Source of the DNA: Paenibacillus piri
GTDB lineage: Bacteria; Bacillota; Bacilli; Paenibacillales; NBRC-103111
Reading direction: 5' to 3'
Length of the DNA: 64,000 nucleotides
Assembly (NCBI RefSeq): GCF_004354045.1
Contig: NZ_SMRT01000009.1
Coordinates: forward strand, 62,001 to 126,000
Below, piece after piece: positions 1-6,832 of this stretch. Made by a program: the position numbers and the translations under genes. How positions within the stretch are numbered: position 1 is the first letter of the stretch; every line of letters starts with the position of its first letter. The notes beneath the pieces were generated by a model. The model ran no database searches and was not told where the DNA came from. It worked only from the letters and a program-made list of their open reading frames with translations.

Positions 1-123
1 TTCAACGATTGTGTCTCCGGGATGCGATTGCTTGTAAGTATCCAGGAAAGTATGGTACATTTTTACGCTTGCCGCTTGCTCAATGGGACGACCATTGGCT
101 TTTACAAATAATACAGTTGACAT
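1..123 (-). CDS. azoR: FMN-dependent NADH-azoreductase, N-terminal 41 residues (cut by window edge)
   Basis: The visible protein starts MSTVLFVKANGRP and continues with a helix containing KMYHTFLDTYKQSHPGDTI, the pattern of the flavodoxin-like azoreductase AzoR family (quinone and azo-dye reduction with NADH, cytoplasmic). The start is fixed by a GGGGAGGA Shine-Dalgarno 8 bases upstream of the ATG at 123. The rest of the gene lies outside the window. A strong promoter with an overlapping palindrome lies upstream, so induction by electrophile or quinone stress is likely. Family assignment rests on the N-terminus only. Confidence 0.85.
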   Translation of the reverse strand, partial: MSTVLFVKANGRPIEQAASVKMYHTFLDTYKQSHPGDTIVE

Positions 124-174
124 GAATAATTCCTCCCCAACTAATCCTTAATTATTTACTAACTCTAATTCAGT

Positions 175-203
175 ATATTAAATCAATTACTTACTTTTGT
201 CAA
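175..203 (-). promoter_or_regulatory. Sigma-A promoter of azoR
   Basis: Reading the minus strand, TTGACA (198-203) is followed by a 17-base spacer and TAATAT (175-180), about 50 bases before the azoR start. Both hexamers are near consensus. Confidence 0.8.
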
Positions 204-207
204 GTAA
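191..207. promoter_or_regulatory. Probable repressor operator over the azoR -35 box
   Basis: An inverted repeat TTACTT-N5-AAGTAA covers the -35 hexamer of the azoR promoter. In Bacillus, azoreductase genes are repressed by thiol-sensing HxlR/MarR-type regulators such as YodB and MhqR that bind palindromes in the promoter. The palindrome is seen directly; the regulator identity is inferred from that precedent. Confidence 0.5.
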
Positions 208-286
208 CTATTATTTGACGATTTTGACTCTTGCATTTTACGATTAAATGTGCTTGCCTGGCACCGGTCTTACGGCAGCACAGACG

Positions 287-316
287 AAGAACCTGACCGT
301 CGGCCAGGTTCTTTTT
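287..316 (+). terminator. Orphan intrinsic terminator
   Basis: A 9-base stem AAGAACCTG / CAGGTTCTT with a 9-base loop is followed by a T tract. It points rightward although no rightward gene is seen before it in the window, so it may end a short untranslated transcript or be a remnant. Confidence 0.5.
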
Positions 317-323
317 AGTGAAT

Positions 324-401
324 GTATAAGATTTTAAACTTGCTTCGCACAGCCTTGAAAACCGTGCTCGTCCTCGAAGGACGGCGAAGCCGTTTATCCT
401 T
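324..401 (+). repeat. Intergenic repeat family 2, copy a
   Basis: This stretch is related base by base to 31645-31720. Both share GTATAAGATTTT, then GCTTCGCACA, CCTTG and a GAGGACGGCGAAGCCG core that can fold as GTCCT..AGGAC plus CGGCGAAGCCG. Shorter matches lie at 30024-30047 and 58091-58130. The remaining sequence to 534 shows no gene-like reading frame with a ribosome binding site. Confidence 0.6.
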
Positions 402-534
402 GGGTTGCAAGGGAAGTATAGGTTTAGATAGCTTTTGCATGATGCCGCCTTTGACAGTCGCGCTCATCCTTCAGAAACGATTAAACCGGTCCGTCCGGGT
501 CATGCAGCGTTTATCCTTGGGGAAGAAGCTTATA

Positions 535-792
535 TTAACGGGACTGAAATAGCCGCTCGCGGGCATCCCAACGGAAATTGGCGATGAAAAATCCGAGAAT
601 TCCGAAAACAGCGAGCCGGATATACATCCATGACAGCGTGAACGATTGCTGGGTCAGCCATTCCATCCCGGTAAACAGGGCCGCAAGTATAATTCCCCAG
701 GTCAGCACGCCGAAGTACATGACATACTTTCCTTTCCCCATCGTTCTTGTTTTACGCCATTTGTCGGCTTGTTGCTCCGTCATTTTGTTCAT
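535..792 (-). CDS. Small two-helix membrane protein, unknown function
   Basis: The 85-residue product has a charged N-terminus (MNKMTEQQADKWRKTR) and two hydrophobic segments (about residues 26-43 and 51-70) ending in a basic tail, so it should sit in the cytoplasmic membrane. The ATG at 792 was chosen because GGGAGG lies 11 bases upstream; the frame stays open further 5' but without a site. I do not recognise a family. It stands alone, divergent from the TPR gene. Confidence 0.65.
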   Translation of the reverse strand: MNKMTEQQADKWRKTRTMGKGKYVMYFGVLTWGIILAALFTGMEWLTQQSFTLSWMYIRLAVFGILGFFIANFRWDARERLFQSR

Positions 793-910
793 AATCGACA
801 GTTCCTCCCGAATAAAAGTACTCAGTAGAGCTTTTCGCTGCCGCGCGATTAAATTCCTGCCCTGCCGCAAATTGTTCACAACTTTGGAACAACTATCTCA
901 AGCTCCGATC

Positions 911-952
911 AGTCATATTAGATGTGATCAAAAGTCATATAAGATGTAATCA
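911..952. promoter_or_regulatory. Two 20-base direct repeats with 22-base period
   Basis: AGTCATATTAGATGTGATCA (911-930) and AGTCATATAAGATGTAATCA (933-952) differ at two positions. Spacing of two helical turns suggests a tandem binding site for a dimeric regulator between the small membrane protein gene and the TPR gene. The string AAGTCATATAA recurs at 19583-19593 in another apparent operator. Confidence 0.45.
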
Positions 953-973
953 GAATTCCCCTCGATCCGCCGC

Positions 974-1002
974 TTTATTCAGCAGATGCTGGATGGTACA
1001 AT
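974..1002 (+). promoter_or_regulatory. Candidate Sigma-A promoter of the TPR gene
   Basis: TTTATT (974-979), 17-base spacer, TACAAT (997-1002), about 35 bases before the start codon. The -10 is good, the -35 weak, in keeping with an activated promoter below the direct repeats at 911-952. Confidence 0.45.
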
Positions 1003-1035
1003 AATTTTTGGTAATGCAGGAAGGAGAGAATGGCC

Positions 1036-1707
1036 ATGATGAGCAAAGTGTTGTTGTTTTTCTTATTGACCTGGCTGACAGGCAGCCCGATTGTGGCGAT
1101 TATTGTGCTGCTTGTCATTTTTTATGTGTTGGATCGGAGGTTTATCGGGCTGACGCCGAGTATCGTAAAACCGATTCAGCGGAGCCGAAAGCTGTCGCGG
1201 CTTCGCCAGGAGCTGCGGCTTAACCCGCACCAGACGTCGGCCAAGCTGGAGCTGGCACGCCTGTTGATCGAGAAGAAGCAGTACCCTGAAGCGTCTGACC
1301 TGCTGGAGCAGGTGGCGGCCGTGATGGACGACTCGGCGGAGGTGCGCGCGGATCTGGGCCTTTGCCGGCTGAAGCTGGGCCAATTGGAGCAGGGCGAAAG
1401 TCTGATGCTGGAGGCGGTGGAGATGAACCCGCGCGTCAAATACGGCGAGCCGTATTTGCGATTAGCGGAAGCGTGGGCGGATCGCGACCCGAACAAGGCT
1501 ATAGCCTACTTGGAACGGTTTAGAGAAGTGAACTCGTCCTCGTGCGAGGCGTACTACCGTTTGGGTCAGCTGTACAGCCGGTTGGGACATGGCGAAAAAG
1601 CCCGCGAAGCGTACCGTGAGACGGTTGAGCTTTATCGCGGGCTGCCCAAATACAAGCGACGTTTTGAGCGCAAATGGGCTTGGCTGGCCCGATTGAAAAA
1701 GACTTAA
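1036..1707 (+). CDS. Membrane-anchored tetratricopeptide repeat protein
   Basis: About 223 residues: an N-terminal hydrophobic segment (residues 3-35) followed by a basic stretch and several TPR-like helix pairs (around 55-210), for example an A-x-L-G-x-C-x-L-x-L-G repeat and YYRLGQLYSRLGHGEKAREAY. Such proteins act as protein-protein scaffolds on the inner face of the membrane. ATG at 1036 gives better spacing from AAGGAG than the ATG at 1030. Its stop overlaps the stop of the convergent thiO gene. The exact role is unknown. Confidence 0.75.
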   Translation: MMSKVLLFFLLTWLTGSPIVAIIVLLVIFYVLDRRFIGLTPSIVKPIQRSRKLSRLRQELRLNPHQTSAKLELARLLIEKKQYPEASDLLEQVAAVMDDSAEVRADLGLCRLKLGQLEQGESLMLEAVEMNPRVKYGEPYLRLAEAWADRDPNKAIAYLERFREVNSSSCEAYYRLGQLYSRLGHGEKAREAYRETVELYRGLPKYKRRFERKWAWLARLKKT

Positions 1708-2834
1708 TTGACCGTCTCGGCAGCGTTATGCTCCGAAGTGCGGTCCGGCGCAAATGGCTTCAGCTCGAACTGCGGCTTGTCTCCAAGGACGAGCTGCTTG
1801 ACGAGCCGTCCCGTGGCCGGCGCCAGCAGTATGCCGTTGCGGTAATGTCCGGCCGCCAATATTAAGCCGGGAAGCGCTGCGGAATGGCCCAGAAAAGGCA
1901 GACCGTCGCGCGAGCCCGGACGCAGCCCGGCCCAGGTGCCGACGAACTCCGCTTCCCGCAGCTCGGGCAGCAGTCTGGAAGCCGCGGCGTGAAGCGAGCC
2001 GATCGCTGCGGCGTGGCAGCGCTTGTCATAGCCGCATTCCTCCTGCGTGGCGCCGACGATCATGCTGCCGTCAAGCTTCGGGACCACGTAGCAGCCTTGC
2101 GTAAATACGGTGCTGCGGATGACGGGCGCCTCCGTTCTCAGTGAGATGCATTGGCCCTTGACCGGAAACAGCGGCAGCTTCAGGCCGAAGGGCTCGGTCA
2201 AAGCCGATGCCCACGCGCCGGCGGCGAGAATGACCTGATCGGCGTACAATTCGCCGTCAGCGGTCCGGACGCCTTCGATGCGGCCGCCGCGTTCGATGAG
2301 GCTGAAGACCGGCGTCCATTCGCGGATCGCGCAGCCCAGCTTGTGCAGGCTGGCCTGCAGCGCCTGCGCCAGATGAACCGGGTGCACCTGATGATCGTTT
2401 TGCAGGTGCAATCCGCCCAAAATATTCGCCGATAATCCCGGCTCGATTGCACGCATTTCCGCCGACGTGAGCCACTCTGCGTTATGCATCCATGGCAGCC
2501 GGCTTTCCAGCTCCAGCCGGTCCTCCTCGCTAAATGCGGCGCGCAATATCCCTTCATCTATATATTGCGGCGAAACGCCGCCGACTTGCTGCAGATCCGC
2601 TGTCCACTCGCGGTACAGCTGCTGGCTCCATTGGCACAGCTCATAAAATGCGCCCGGGTGATGAATTTCTACCTGGGCTCCGAGCATGCCGGCCGCTGCC
2701 GTCGATGCTTCCCGGTTGAGCGCTCCTTTATCGATAAGGGTGCAGCTTATACCGGCGCGCTGCAGCTCAAAGGCAATGCTGCAGCCGATAACGCCTCCGC
2801 CGATAATAATCGCCGATGTCTTATTGCTGTTCAC
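1704..2834 (-). CDS. thiO: Glycine oxidase ThiO
   Basis: The 376-residue protein opens with a Rossmann FAD-binding motif (IIIGGGVIGCSIA, residues 9-21) and keeps the DAO-family C-terminal pattern TWAGLRPGSRDGLPFLG and GHYRNGILLAP. ThiO oxidises glycine to the imine that ThiG uses to build the thiamine thiazole, releasing hydrogen peroxide in the cytoplasm. Start is GTG at 2834 with AGGAGG 9 bases upstream. It lies 94 bases after tenI on the same strand, separated by a hairpin terminator (2849-2873), so part of its expression may be attenuated. ThiS/ThiG are not in the window. Confidence 0.93.
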   Translation of the reverse strand: MNSNKTSAIIIGGGVIGCSIAFELQRAGISCTLIDKGALNREASTAAAGMLGAQVEIHHPGAFYELCQWSQQLYREWTADLQQVGGVSPQYIDEGILRAAFSEEDRLELESRLPWMHNAEWLTSAEMRAIEPGLSANILGGLHLQNDHQVHPVHLAQALQASLHKLGCAIREWTPVFSLIERGGRIEGVRTADGELYADQVILAAGAWASALTEPFGLKLPLFPVKGQCISLRTEAPVIRSTVFTQGCYVVPKLDGSMIVGATQEECGYDKRCHAAAIGSLHAAASRLLPELREAEFVGTWAGLRPGSRDGLPFLGHSAALPGLILAAGHYRNGILLAPATGRLVKQLVLGDKPQFELKPFAPDRTSEHNAAETVN

Positions 2835-2848
2835 TGGTAACTCCTCCT

Positions 2849-2873
2849 AAAAAAGGCTTCGCCGCGGCGAAGC
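2849..2873 (-). terminator. Intrinsic terminator between tenI and thiO
   Basis: On the minus strand the perfect palindrome GCTTCGCCGCGGCGAAGC (2856-2873) is followed by a T run (2854-2849) that abuts the thiO ribosome binding site. It should reduce read-through from tenI into thiO. Confidence 0.65.
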
Positions 2874-2928
2874 TTGTATCAAACATGGATTCGCCCGCGC
2901 TGTATCTTTGTCGCAGCTGGGCGGTCTC

Positions 2929-3558
2929 TTACGTCCCGGGCATGCGCGCGCTCCGCTCGAGCGCTTCGCGGAACCGTACTAGCTGCCGTGTCGGCTCCGG
3001 GGCCAGCAAAATACCGGACAGCACGGCAATGCCCGCACATCCGGTCGCCAGCACCTCGCCGACATTGTCCGGCTCGATTCCGCCGATGGCGATGACCGGT
3101 ACGGGACAAGCTTCCACGACTTCTGCTAAAGCCCGGATTCCGCGGGGCGGAAGTCCGGGTTTGGAGCCGGAGTCGAAAATATGCCCGTACACGACATAAT
3201 CGGCGCCGTCGTTAGCCGCTTCAACGGCTTCCGCAGCCGAATGAACGGAGCAGCCGATCCGGATGGCCGCCGGCAATATGCGGCGGCTTTGCTTGACGCT
3301 GAGGCTGCCGTACGCCAGCTGCACGCCGGGAGCGGAGACTGCCAAAGCCGTATCGAGCCGGTCGTTGATATAAATATCCGCTCCGGCAAAGAGCGGCTTC
3401 AAGGCGTCGTACCAGGCGGCCAGCTCTTTGGCGCCGCGCTGTTTTTCCCGCAAATGCACAGCGTCGATCAGTCCGGCAGGGCATTGGCGGGCGATCGCTT
3501 CGATTTCAGCCAATTGTTGCCGGCCGGTCGTAATGACGTGTAGCTCATGCCTTTTCAT
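2929..3558 (-). CDS. tenI: Thiazole tautomerase TenI
   Basis: A 209-residue TIM-barrel protein of the ThiE/TenI superfamily. IDAVHLREK and YINDRLDTAL are the phosphate and substrate side motifs, and the segment YVVYGHIFDSGSKPG carries the His near residue 126 that is catalytic in Bacillus TenI. TenI aromatises the thiazole tautomer made by ThiG; ThiE synthase activity is less likely. The ATG at 3558 has GAGGAG about 11 bases upstream. Precedes thiO on the same strand. No TPP riboswitch was recognised upstream. Confidence 0.88.
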   Translation of the reverse strand: MKRHELHVITTGRQQLAEIEAIARQCPAGLIDAVHLREKQRGAKELAAWYDALKPLFAGADIYINDRLDTALAVSAPGVQLAYGSLSVKQSRRILPAAIRIGCSVHSAAEAVEAANDGADYVVYGHIFDSGSKPGLPPRGIRALAEVVEACPVPVIAIGGIEPDNVGEVLATGCAGIAVLSGILLAPEPTRQLVRFREALERSARMPGT

Positions 3559-3769
3559 TCCTTTTGCTCCTCTACTATCCATTGGCAGGCGAAAATGGGC
3601 TTTGCCGGAACGGGCTTCCGCTCGGCCAAGTTTCACAACCGATTTCTTGTTTCATTCGACCCATGCTTGCAGTATTCCGGACTTGACCGTTCCTTTGTAT
3701 CATATCGCAGCCTGCCGGTACCGTAAAGCGTTTGTCCCAGTTGTCATAAAATGATCAAGATCATCCGGC

Positions 3770-3798
3770 TTGACGATGCCAAACGGGATAGATACACT
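3770..3798 (+). promoter_or_regulatory. Sigma-A promoter of thiD
   Basis: TTGACG (3770-3775), 17-base spacer, TACACT (3793-3798), 50 bases before the thiD start. No TPP riboswitch consensus (CUGAGA, ACCUGA) lies between it and the gene. Confidence 0.6.
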
Positions 3799-3847
3799 GG
3801 AATGAGTATATTTCGCAATTGGACCGGTTGGAAAGGGAGAAGCGGGA

Positions 3848-4690
3848 ATGAAACCAATATATAAAGCATTGACGATAGCGGGCTCGGATAGCGGCGGAGG
3901 CGCCGGCATTCAGGCCGACATAAAAACATTTCAAATGCTGGACGTATACGGGATGTCGGCGATTACGGCAGTAACCTCGCAAAATACGCTGGGTGTCAAC
4001 GGGATTTACGATATTCCGCTGGAAGGGATCGAACGGCAGATTGAAGCGGTGATCGGCGATATCGGCGCGGATGCGGTCAAAACCGGGATGCTGTCGAAGC
4101 CGGAAGTGATTGAGCTGGTTGCGGAGCAGGTGCGTAAGCACCGGATCAGCAAACTGGTCGTCGATCCGGTGATGATTGCCAAAGGGGGCGCCAGCTTGCT
4201 GGCGGAAAGCTCGCAGGACGCACTGCGCCTTAAGCTCATCCCGTTGGCCGCGCTGGTGACGCCGAATATTCCGGAGGCCGAGGTGATCACCGGAATGACC
4301 ATCGAAACGCTTCAGGATATGAAGGATGCGGCGGTTAAAATCGTGGAGCAATACGGTGCGGCGGCGGCGGTAGTGAAAGGCGGGCACCGCTTGGGCGATC
4401 CGACCGACGTGCTGTTCGACGGACGGCAGTTTCATGAATTTACGGCAGAGCGTTATGAAACGCGCCATACGCATGGCACCGGTTGTACGTTTTCCGCCGC
4501 CATTGCGGCACAGCTTGCGAAGGGCAGCAGCCTGCTTGATGCCGTTCAGACGGCGAAGCAGTTTATTACGCTCGCGATCCGTCATGAGCTCGGGATCGGC
4601 GGAGGACACGGGCCGACGAATCATTGGGCCTATTCCCGCCGGGAAACGGGGAACGGCGACAACACGCCAGCGATAAAGGAGTCCGAATAA
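3848..4690 (+). CDS. thiD: Hydroxymethylpyrimidine / phosphomethylpyrimidine kinase ThiD
   Basis: The 280-residue ribokinase-fold protein has the ThiD signature ALTIAGSDSGGGAGIQADIK at residues 7-26, VVDPVMIAKGG in the middle and THGTGCTFSAAIAA as anion hole and catalytic base region. It phosphorylates HMP and HMP-P in thiamine synthesis in the cytoplasm. Ribosome binding site AAGGGAG precedes the ATG. It heads a run with the small gene at 4693 (2-base gap) and the YutE-like gene at 4817. Slightly longer C-terminus than usual, with a polar tail. Confidence 0.93.
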   Translation: MKPIYKALTIAGSDSGGGAGIQADIKTFQMLDVYGMSAITAVTSQNTLGVNGIYDIPLEGIERQIEAVIGDIGADAVKTGMLSKPEVIELVAEQVRKHRISKLVVDPVMIAKGGASLLAESSQDALRLKLIPLAALVTPNIPEAEVITGMTIETLQDMKDAAVKIVEQYGAAAAVVKGGHRLGDPTDVLFDGRQFHEFTAERYETRHTHGTGCTFSAAIAAQLAKGSSLLDAVQTAKQFITLAIRHELGIGGGHGPTNHWAYSRRETGNGDNTPAIKESE

Positions 4691-4692
4691 TC

Positions 4693-4812
4693 ATGGAAGC
4701 CAAATTAAGCTACGAATATTTAATGCAGGCCGTTTTATTGATCGTATTAGTCATTATCAGCTTTCCCGCCATGATCCTATGGTCCCGATGGAAGAAAAAG
4801 AAACGGAGATAA
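4693..4812 (+). CDS. 39-residue single-pass membrane protein
   Basis: MEAKLSYEYLMQ is followed by one hydrophobic helix (about residues 12-29) and a basic tail RWKKKKRR, giving an N-out, C-in small membrane protein. AAAGGAG lies at the end of thiD, 11 bases before the ATG, and the next gene begins 5 bases after the stop, so it is translated as part of the thiD operon. No family recognised. Confidence 0.7.
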   Translation: MEAKLSYEYLMQAVLLIVLVIISFPAMILWSRWKKKKRR

Positions 4813-4816
4813 TGCC

Positions 4817-5254
4817 ATGTATTACGTGAACCATGAACAAATAGAGCTGCGGCTGCAGTTCATACCTATATTGTCGGATGCTTGCCGACATTTGTCCGAG
4901 CAGTGGCGGGCGGCCGATGCCGGGCAGCGGCTGCTTTTGCAATTCGCCCAGGAGCGGACGCTGCATCTGACGATTGAAGCGGTGACTGACGTCGGCAGCC
5001 TGTTGATCGATGCTTTTATGATGCGCGACGCCAGCAGCTATGAGGATATTATCGAGATTTTGCAGGGCGAAGGCGTGTTCGGGCCGGAGACGGGAGCCGT
5101 TCTCAGACGGTTGGTTCAGCTGCGCAAGCCGTTGGTCCAGGACTATGCAGCCTACCCGCGGGAACGCCTGCACCCGTTAATTACGGAGCTGCCCGGCGCG
5201 ATAGCCGATTTTGCCGCTGCGGTACCGATCTTTATCCGTAAGGAAATGGTGTAA
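4817..5254 (+). CDS. yutE: YutE-like DUF86 (HepT-related) protein
   Basis: The 145-residue helical protein resembles Bacillus YutE: LTIEAVTDVGSLLIDAFMMRD and YEDIIEILQGEGV match the DUF86/HepT fold. HepT toxins carry R-x4-H-x-Y; here the same place reads RKPLVQDY, with Gln for His, as I recall for YutE itself. No MntA-type nucleotidyltransferase partner lies beside it. It is therefore unlikely to be an active toxin; its function is unknown. It closes the thiD operon, with no clear terminator after it. Confidence 0.75.
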   Translation: MYYVNHEQIELRLQFIPILSDACRHLSEQWRAADAGQRLLLQFAQERTLHLTIEAVTDVGSLLIDAFMMRDASSYEDIIEILQGEGVFGPETGAVLRRLVQLRKPLVQDYAAYPRERLHPLITELPGAIADFAAAVPIFIRKEMV

Positions 5255-5317
5255 GCCGCCGATTCGTGCTTGCCGATTTCCAATATTTTTGATTTTTGAT
5301 ACATTTTAGTATACTAA

Positions 5318-5346
5318 TTTACTTATTGTCGAAATTCGTATACAAT
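5318..5346 (+). promoter_or_regulatory. Promoter of the SufR-like regulator gene
   Basis: TTTACT (5318-5323), 17-base spacer, TACAAT (5341-5346), 70 bases before the start. AT-rich flanks support it. Confidence 0.5.
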
Positions 5347-5416
5347 AGCTGTATTAACTTGCTCCGTCCCGAGCGGCGGGCGGCAAGCGTTTGATCGGGA
5401 AGGCGGTGAGGACCGG

Positions 5417-6052
5417 ATGAACCAGGAGATGGATGTATCCACACGAAAAGTCATATTGACGATGTTGAAAACAAAAGGATCTCTTACCGTTAGCGATATG
5501 GCGAAGCAGCTGGGCATAACCGAGATGGCTGTGCGGAGGCATTTGAACACACTGGAGCGTGATGGTCTGATCGAAGCGACACTGGTGCGGCAGGCAATGG
5601 GACGGCCGACGAATTTGTATTCATTGACGGGTTTGGCGGATGAGCTATTTCCCAAAAAGTACCATCATTTAACGCTCGATCTGCTTGGCGAGCTCGTTTC
5701 AGAAGCGGGCGAGGAGCAGGTGGAGCGCTTGTTCGAACGGCGCAAGGAGCGGCTGATCAGCCGCTACGGAGAGCAGATGGAGGGAAAGCCGCTGGCCGAC
5801 CGAGTCAAGACGCTCGCTGAAATCCAGAATGCCAACGGCTATATGGTCGATTGGAACGCAGCGGAAGACGGAAGCTATGTCATTAACGAGCATAACTGCC
5901 CGATCTCCCAAGTGGCGAATGCGTACAATCATGCTTGCCAGTGCGAATTGATGATGTTTAAAAGCTTGCTGAAAGCGGATGTCGAACGGACCGAGTGTCT
6001 GGTCAAGGGCGGCATTAAATGCTCCTACGTCATTCATAACGAGAAAAATTGA
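5417..6052 (+). CDS. DeoR/SufR-type winged-helix regulator with C-terminal cysteines
   Basis: The 211-residue protein has an N-terminal winged helix (residues 8-65, SDMAKQLGITEMAVRRHLNTL) and a C-terminal effector domain holding four cysteines in the order CP..ACQC..TEC..IKC. SufR, which binds an iron-sulfur cluster and represses suf genes, has a comparable cysteine set, so a redox or Fe-S sensing role is plausible. A hairpin terminator follows. No suf genes lie nearby, so the target is unknown. Confidence 0.75.
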   Translation: MNQEMDVSTRKVILTMLKTKGSLTVSDMAKQLGITEMAVRRHLNTLERDGLIEATLVRQAMGRPTNLYSLTGLADELFPKKYHHLTLDLLGELVSEAGEEQVERLFERRKERLISRYGEQMEGKPLADRVKTLAEIQNANGYMVDWNAAEDGSYVINEHNCPISQVANAYNHACQCELMMFKSLLKADVERTECLVKGGIKCSYVIHNEKN

Positions 6053-6054
6053 AA

Positions 6055-6096
6055 CCCGTCTTTGCGCCTTCAATCAATGGCCGGAGACGGTTTTTT
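6055..6096 (+). terminator. Terminator of the SufR-like regulator gene
   Basis: CCGTCT pairs with AGACGG around a G+C-rich interior loop and is followed by six T residues, three bases after the stop codon. Confidence 0.7.
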
Positions 6097-6109
6097 CATT
6101 GTTTAGGAA

Positions 6110-6249
6110 ATTATGCGCAGCCTATTTCTGTGCATAATCGGGGGCTCCTTTGTTTTTATTCATGAAAGTATTGCTGCATATGTCTTTCATTCAACAAAAA
6201 AAATCATCCTGAAAGCTTAAGCTCCCGGACGGTTTTTTTTTGTTGAAAG
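6110..6249. other. Two hairpins in untranslated spacer
   Basis: An 11-base near-perfect hairpin ATTATGCGCAG / CTGTGCATAAT (6110-6138) is followed by a long inverted repeat whose arms contain CAACAAAAAAAA and TTTTTTTTGTTG (6184-6249). No coding frame is apparent. They may be transcription ends or remnants of a mobile element. Confidence 0.45.
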
Positions 6250-6284
6250 TATAAGTTCTCCAAACTTTAAGCAGAAAGGAGATG

Positions 6285-6412
6285 TGAAGGCGCGACTGCC
6301 TGCCTAGTTTAATCGAAGGAACACGACTTCAACAACGGCTGTAACCCCACATCCATCATCCCAACGCTCAAACGCAAATCCTACACCAAGGAGGCCGCAA
6401 GGCGTTTTTCTT
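6285..6412 (+). ncRNA. Putative structured RNA, family 4 copy 1
   Basis: A 5' hairpin (6285-6331, TGAAGGCGCG with CACGACTTCA) leads into a segment aligned with the element at 6677-6820: both share CACGA-TTCAACA, AACCCCA, TCCCAACGC and CACCAAGGA or ACCAAGGA directly before a short hairpin and GTTTTTCTT. The layout of hairpin, conserved linker, terminator suggests a small RNA gene. The terminal stem is only three G-C pairs. Orientation follows the T tract. Confidence 0.4.
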
Positions 6413-6483
6413 CGAAATATAAGAATTTATAAATGTTGAGACCTAAAAAAAGTGGCTTCAGACAAGGGATTGTGCTACTTTAA

Positions 6484-6660
6484 GAGAGCGAGGGTTGCCA
6501 TGACATAAAATGGGTGCCCTATCGGTGTAAAGGTCGGTTCTATACGACTTGCTCTTGCGGTGAAACCGAGGAATGGAGCCGATTGATGTGCGAAGACGTA
6601 GTCCAAGTGAATCATCGACATGTTGTATTTACGGTCAATGAGGGGCTATGGGGTGGAAAA
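6484..6660 (+). pseudogene. Remnant of an IS91-family transposase
   Basis: The frame from 6484 reads PYRCKGRFYTTCSCGETEEW and then VNHRHVVFTVNEGLW. This is the zinc-binding N-terminal region of IS91/IS801-type (HUH, Y2) transposases, whose usual length is near 300-400 residues. A stop lies directly upstream and similarity ends near 6655, so only about 55 residues remain. The second zinc ligand reads Y where C is usual. It lies between two related RNA-like elements. Confidence 0.7.
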
Positions 6661-6676
6661 GCGATAGCGGTCGCCT

Positions 6677-6820
6677 TTGAAATCGTGTCAATACCGCTAC
6701 ATACATTCAATGGGACACGATTTCAACAGCGATTGGAACCCCATACCCATTTCCCTCCCAACGCACCAACGTATGGTTAGAACCAAGGACCGTCAGGATG
6801 ATCTTCCCTGACGGTTTTTC
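6677..6820 (+). ncRNA. Putative structured RNA, family 4 copy 2
   Basis: A perfect 13-base stem TTGAAATCGTGTC / GACACGATTTCAA (6677-6726) is followed by the linker shared with 6285-6412 and by a good intrinsic terminator: ACCGTCAGG pairs with CCTGACGGT (6789-6815) and runs into five T. The 5' stems of the two copies differ in sequence yet both pair. No promoter was identified. An alternative is that these are end structures of the decayed IS91 element. Confidence 0.45.
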
Positions 6821-6832
6821 TTAGAAGACGGA

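Noticed and set aside
322-552. 76-codon open frame in the first intergenic region
   Set aside because: No ribosome site, and the stretch is an intergenic repeat that recurs at 31645 without conserving the frame.
3559-3847. TPP riboswitch expected between the divergent thiamine genes
   Set aside because: The conserved CUGAGA and ACCUGAUCUGG blocks are not present on either strand.
4817-5254. Type VII toxin-antitoxin toxin (HepT)
   Set aside because: The key His is Gln and no MntA partner is adjacent; the YutE branch fits better.
6514-6780. 88-codon open frame read as a small intact gene
   Set aside because: Its first half is a transposase fragment and its second half is the hairpin element at 6677; it is a chimera, not a protein gene.
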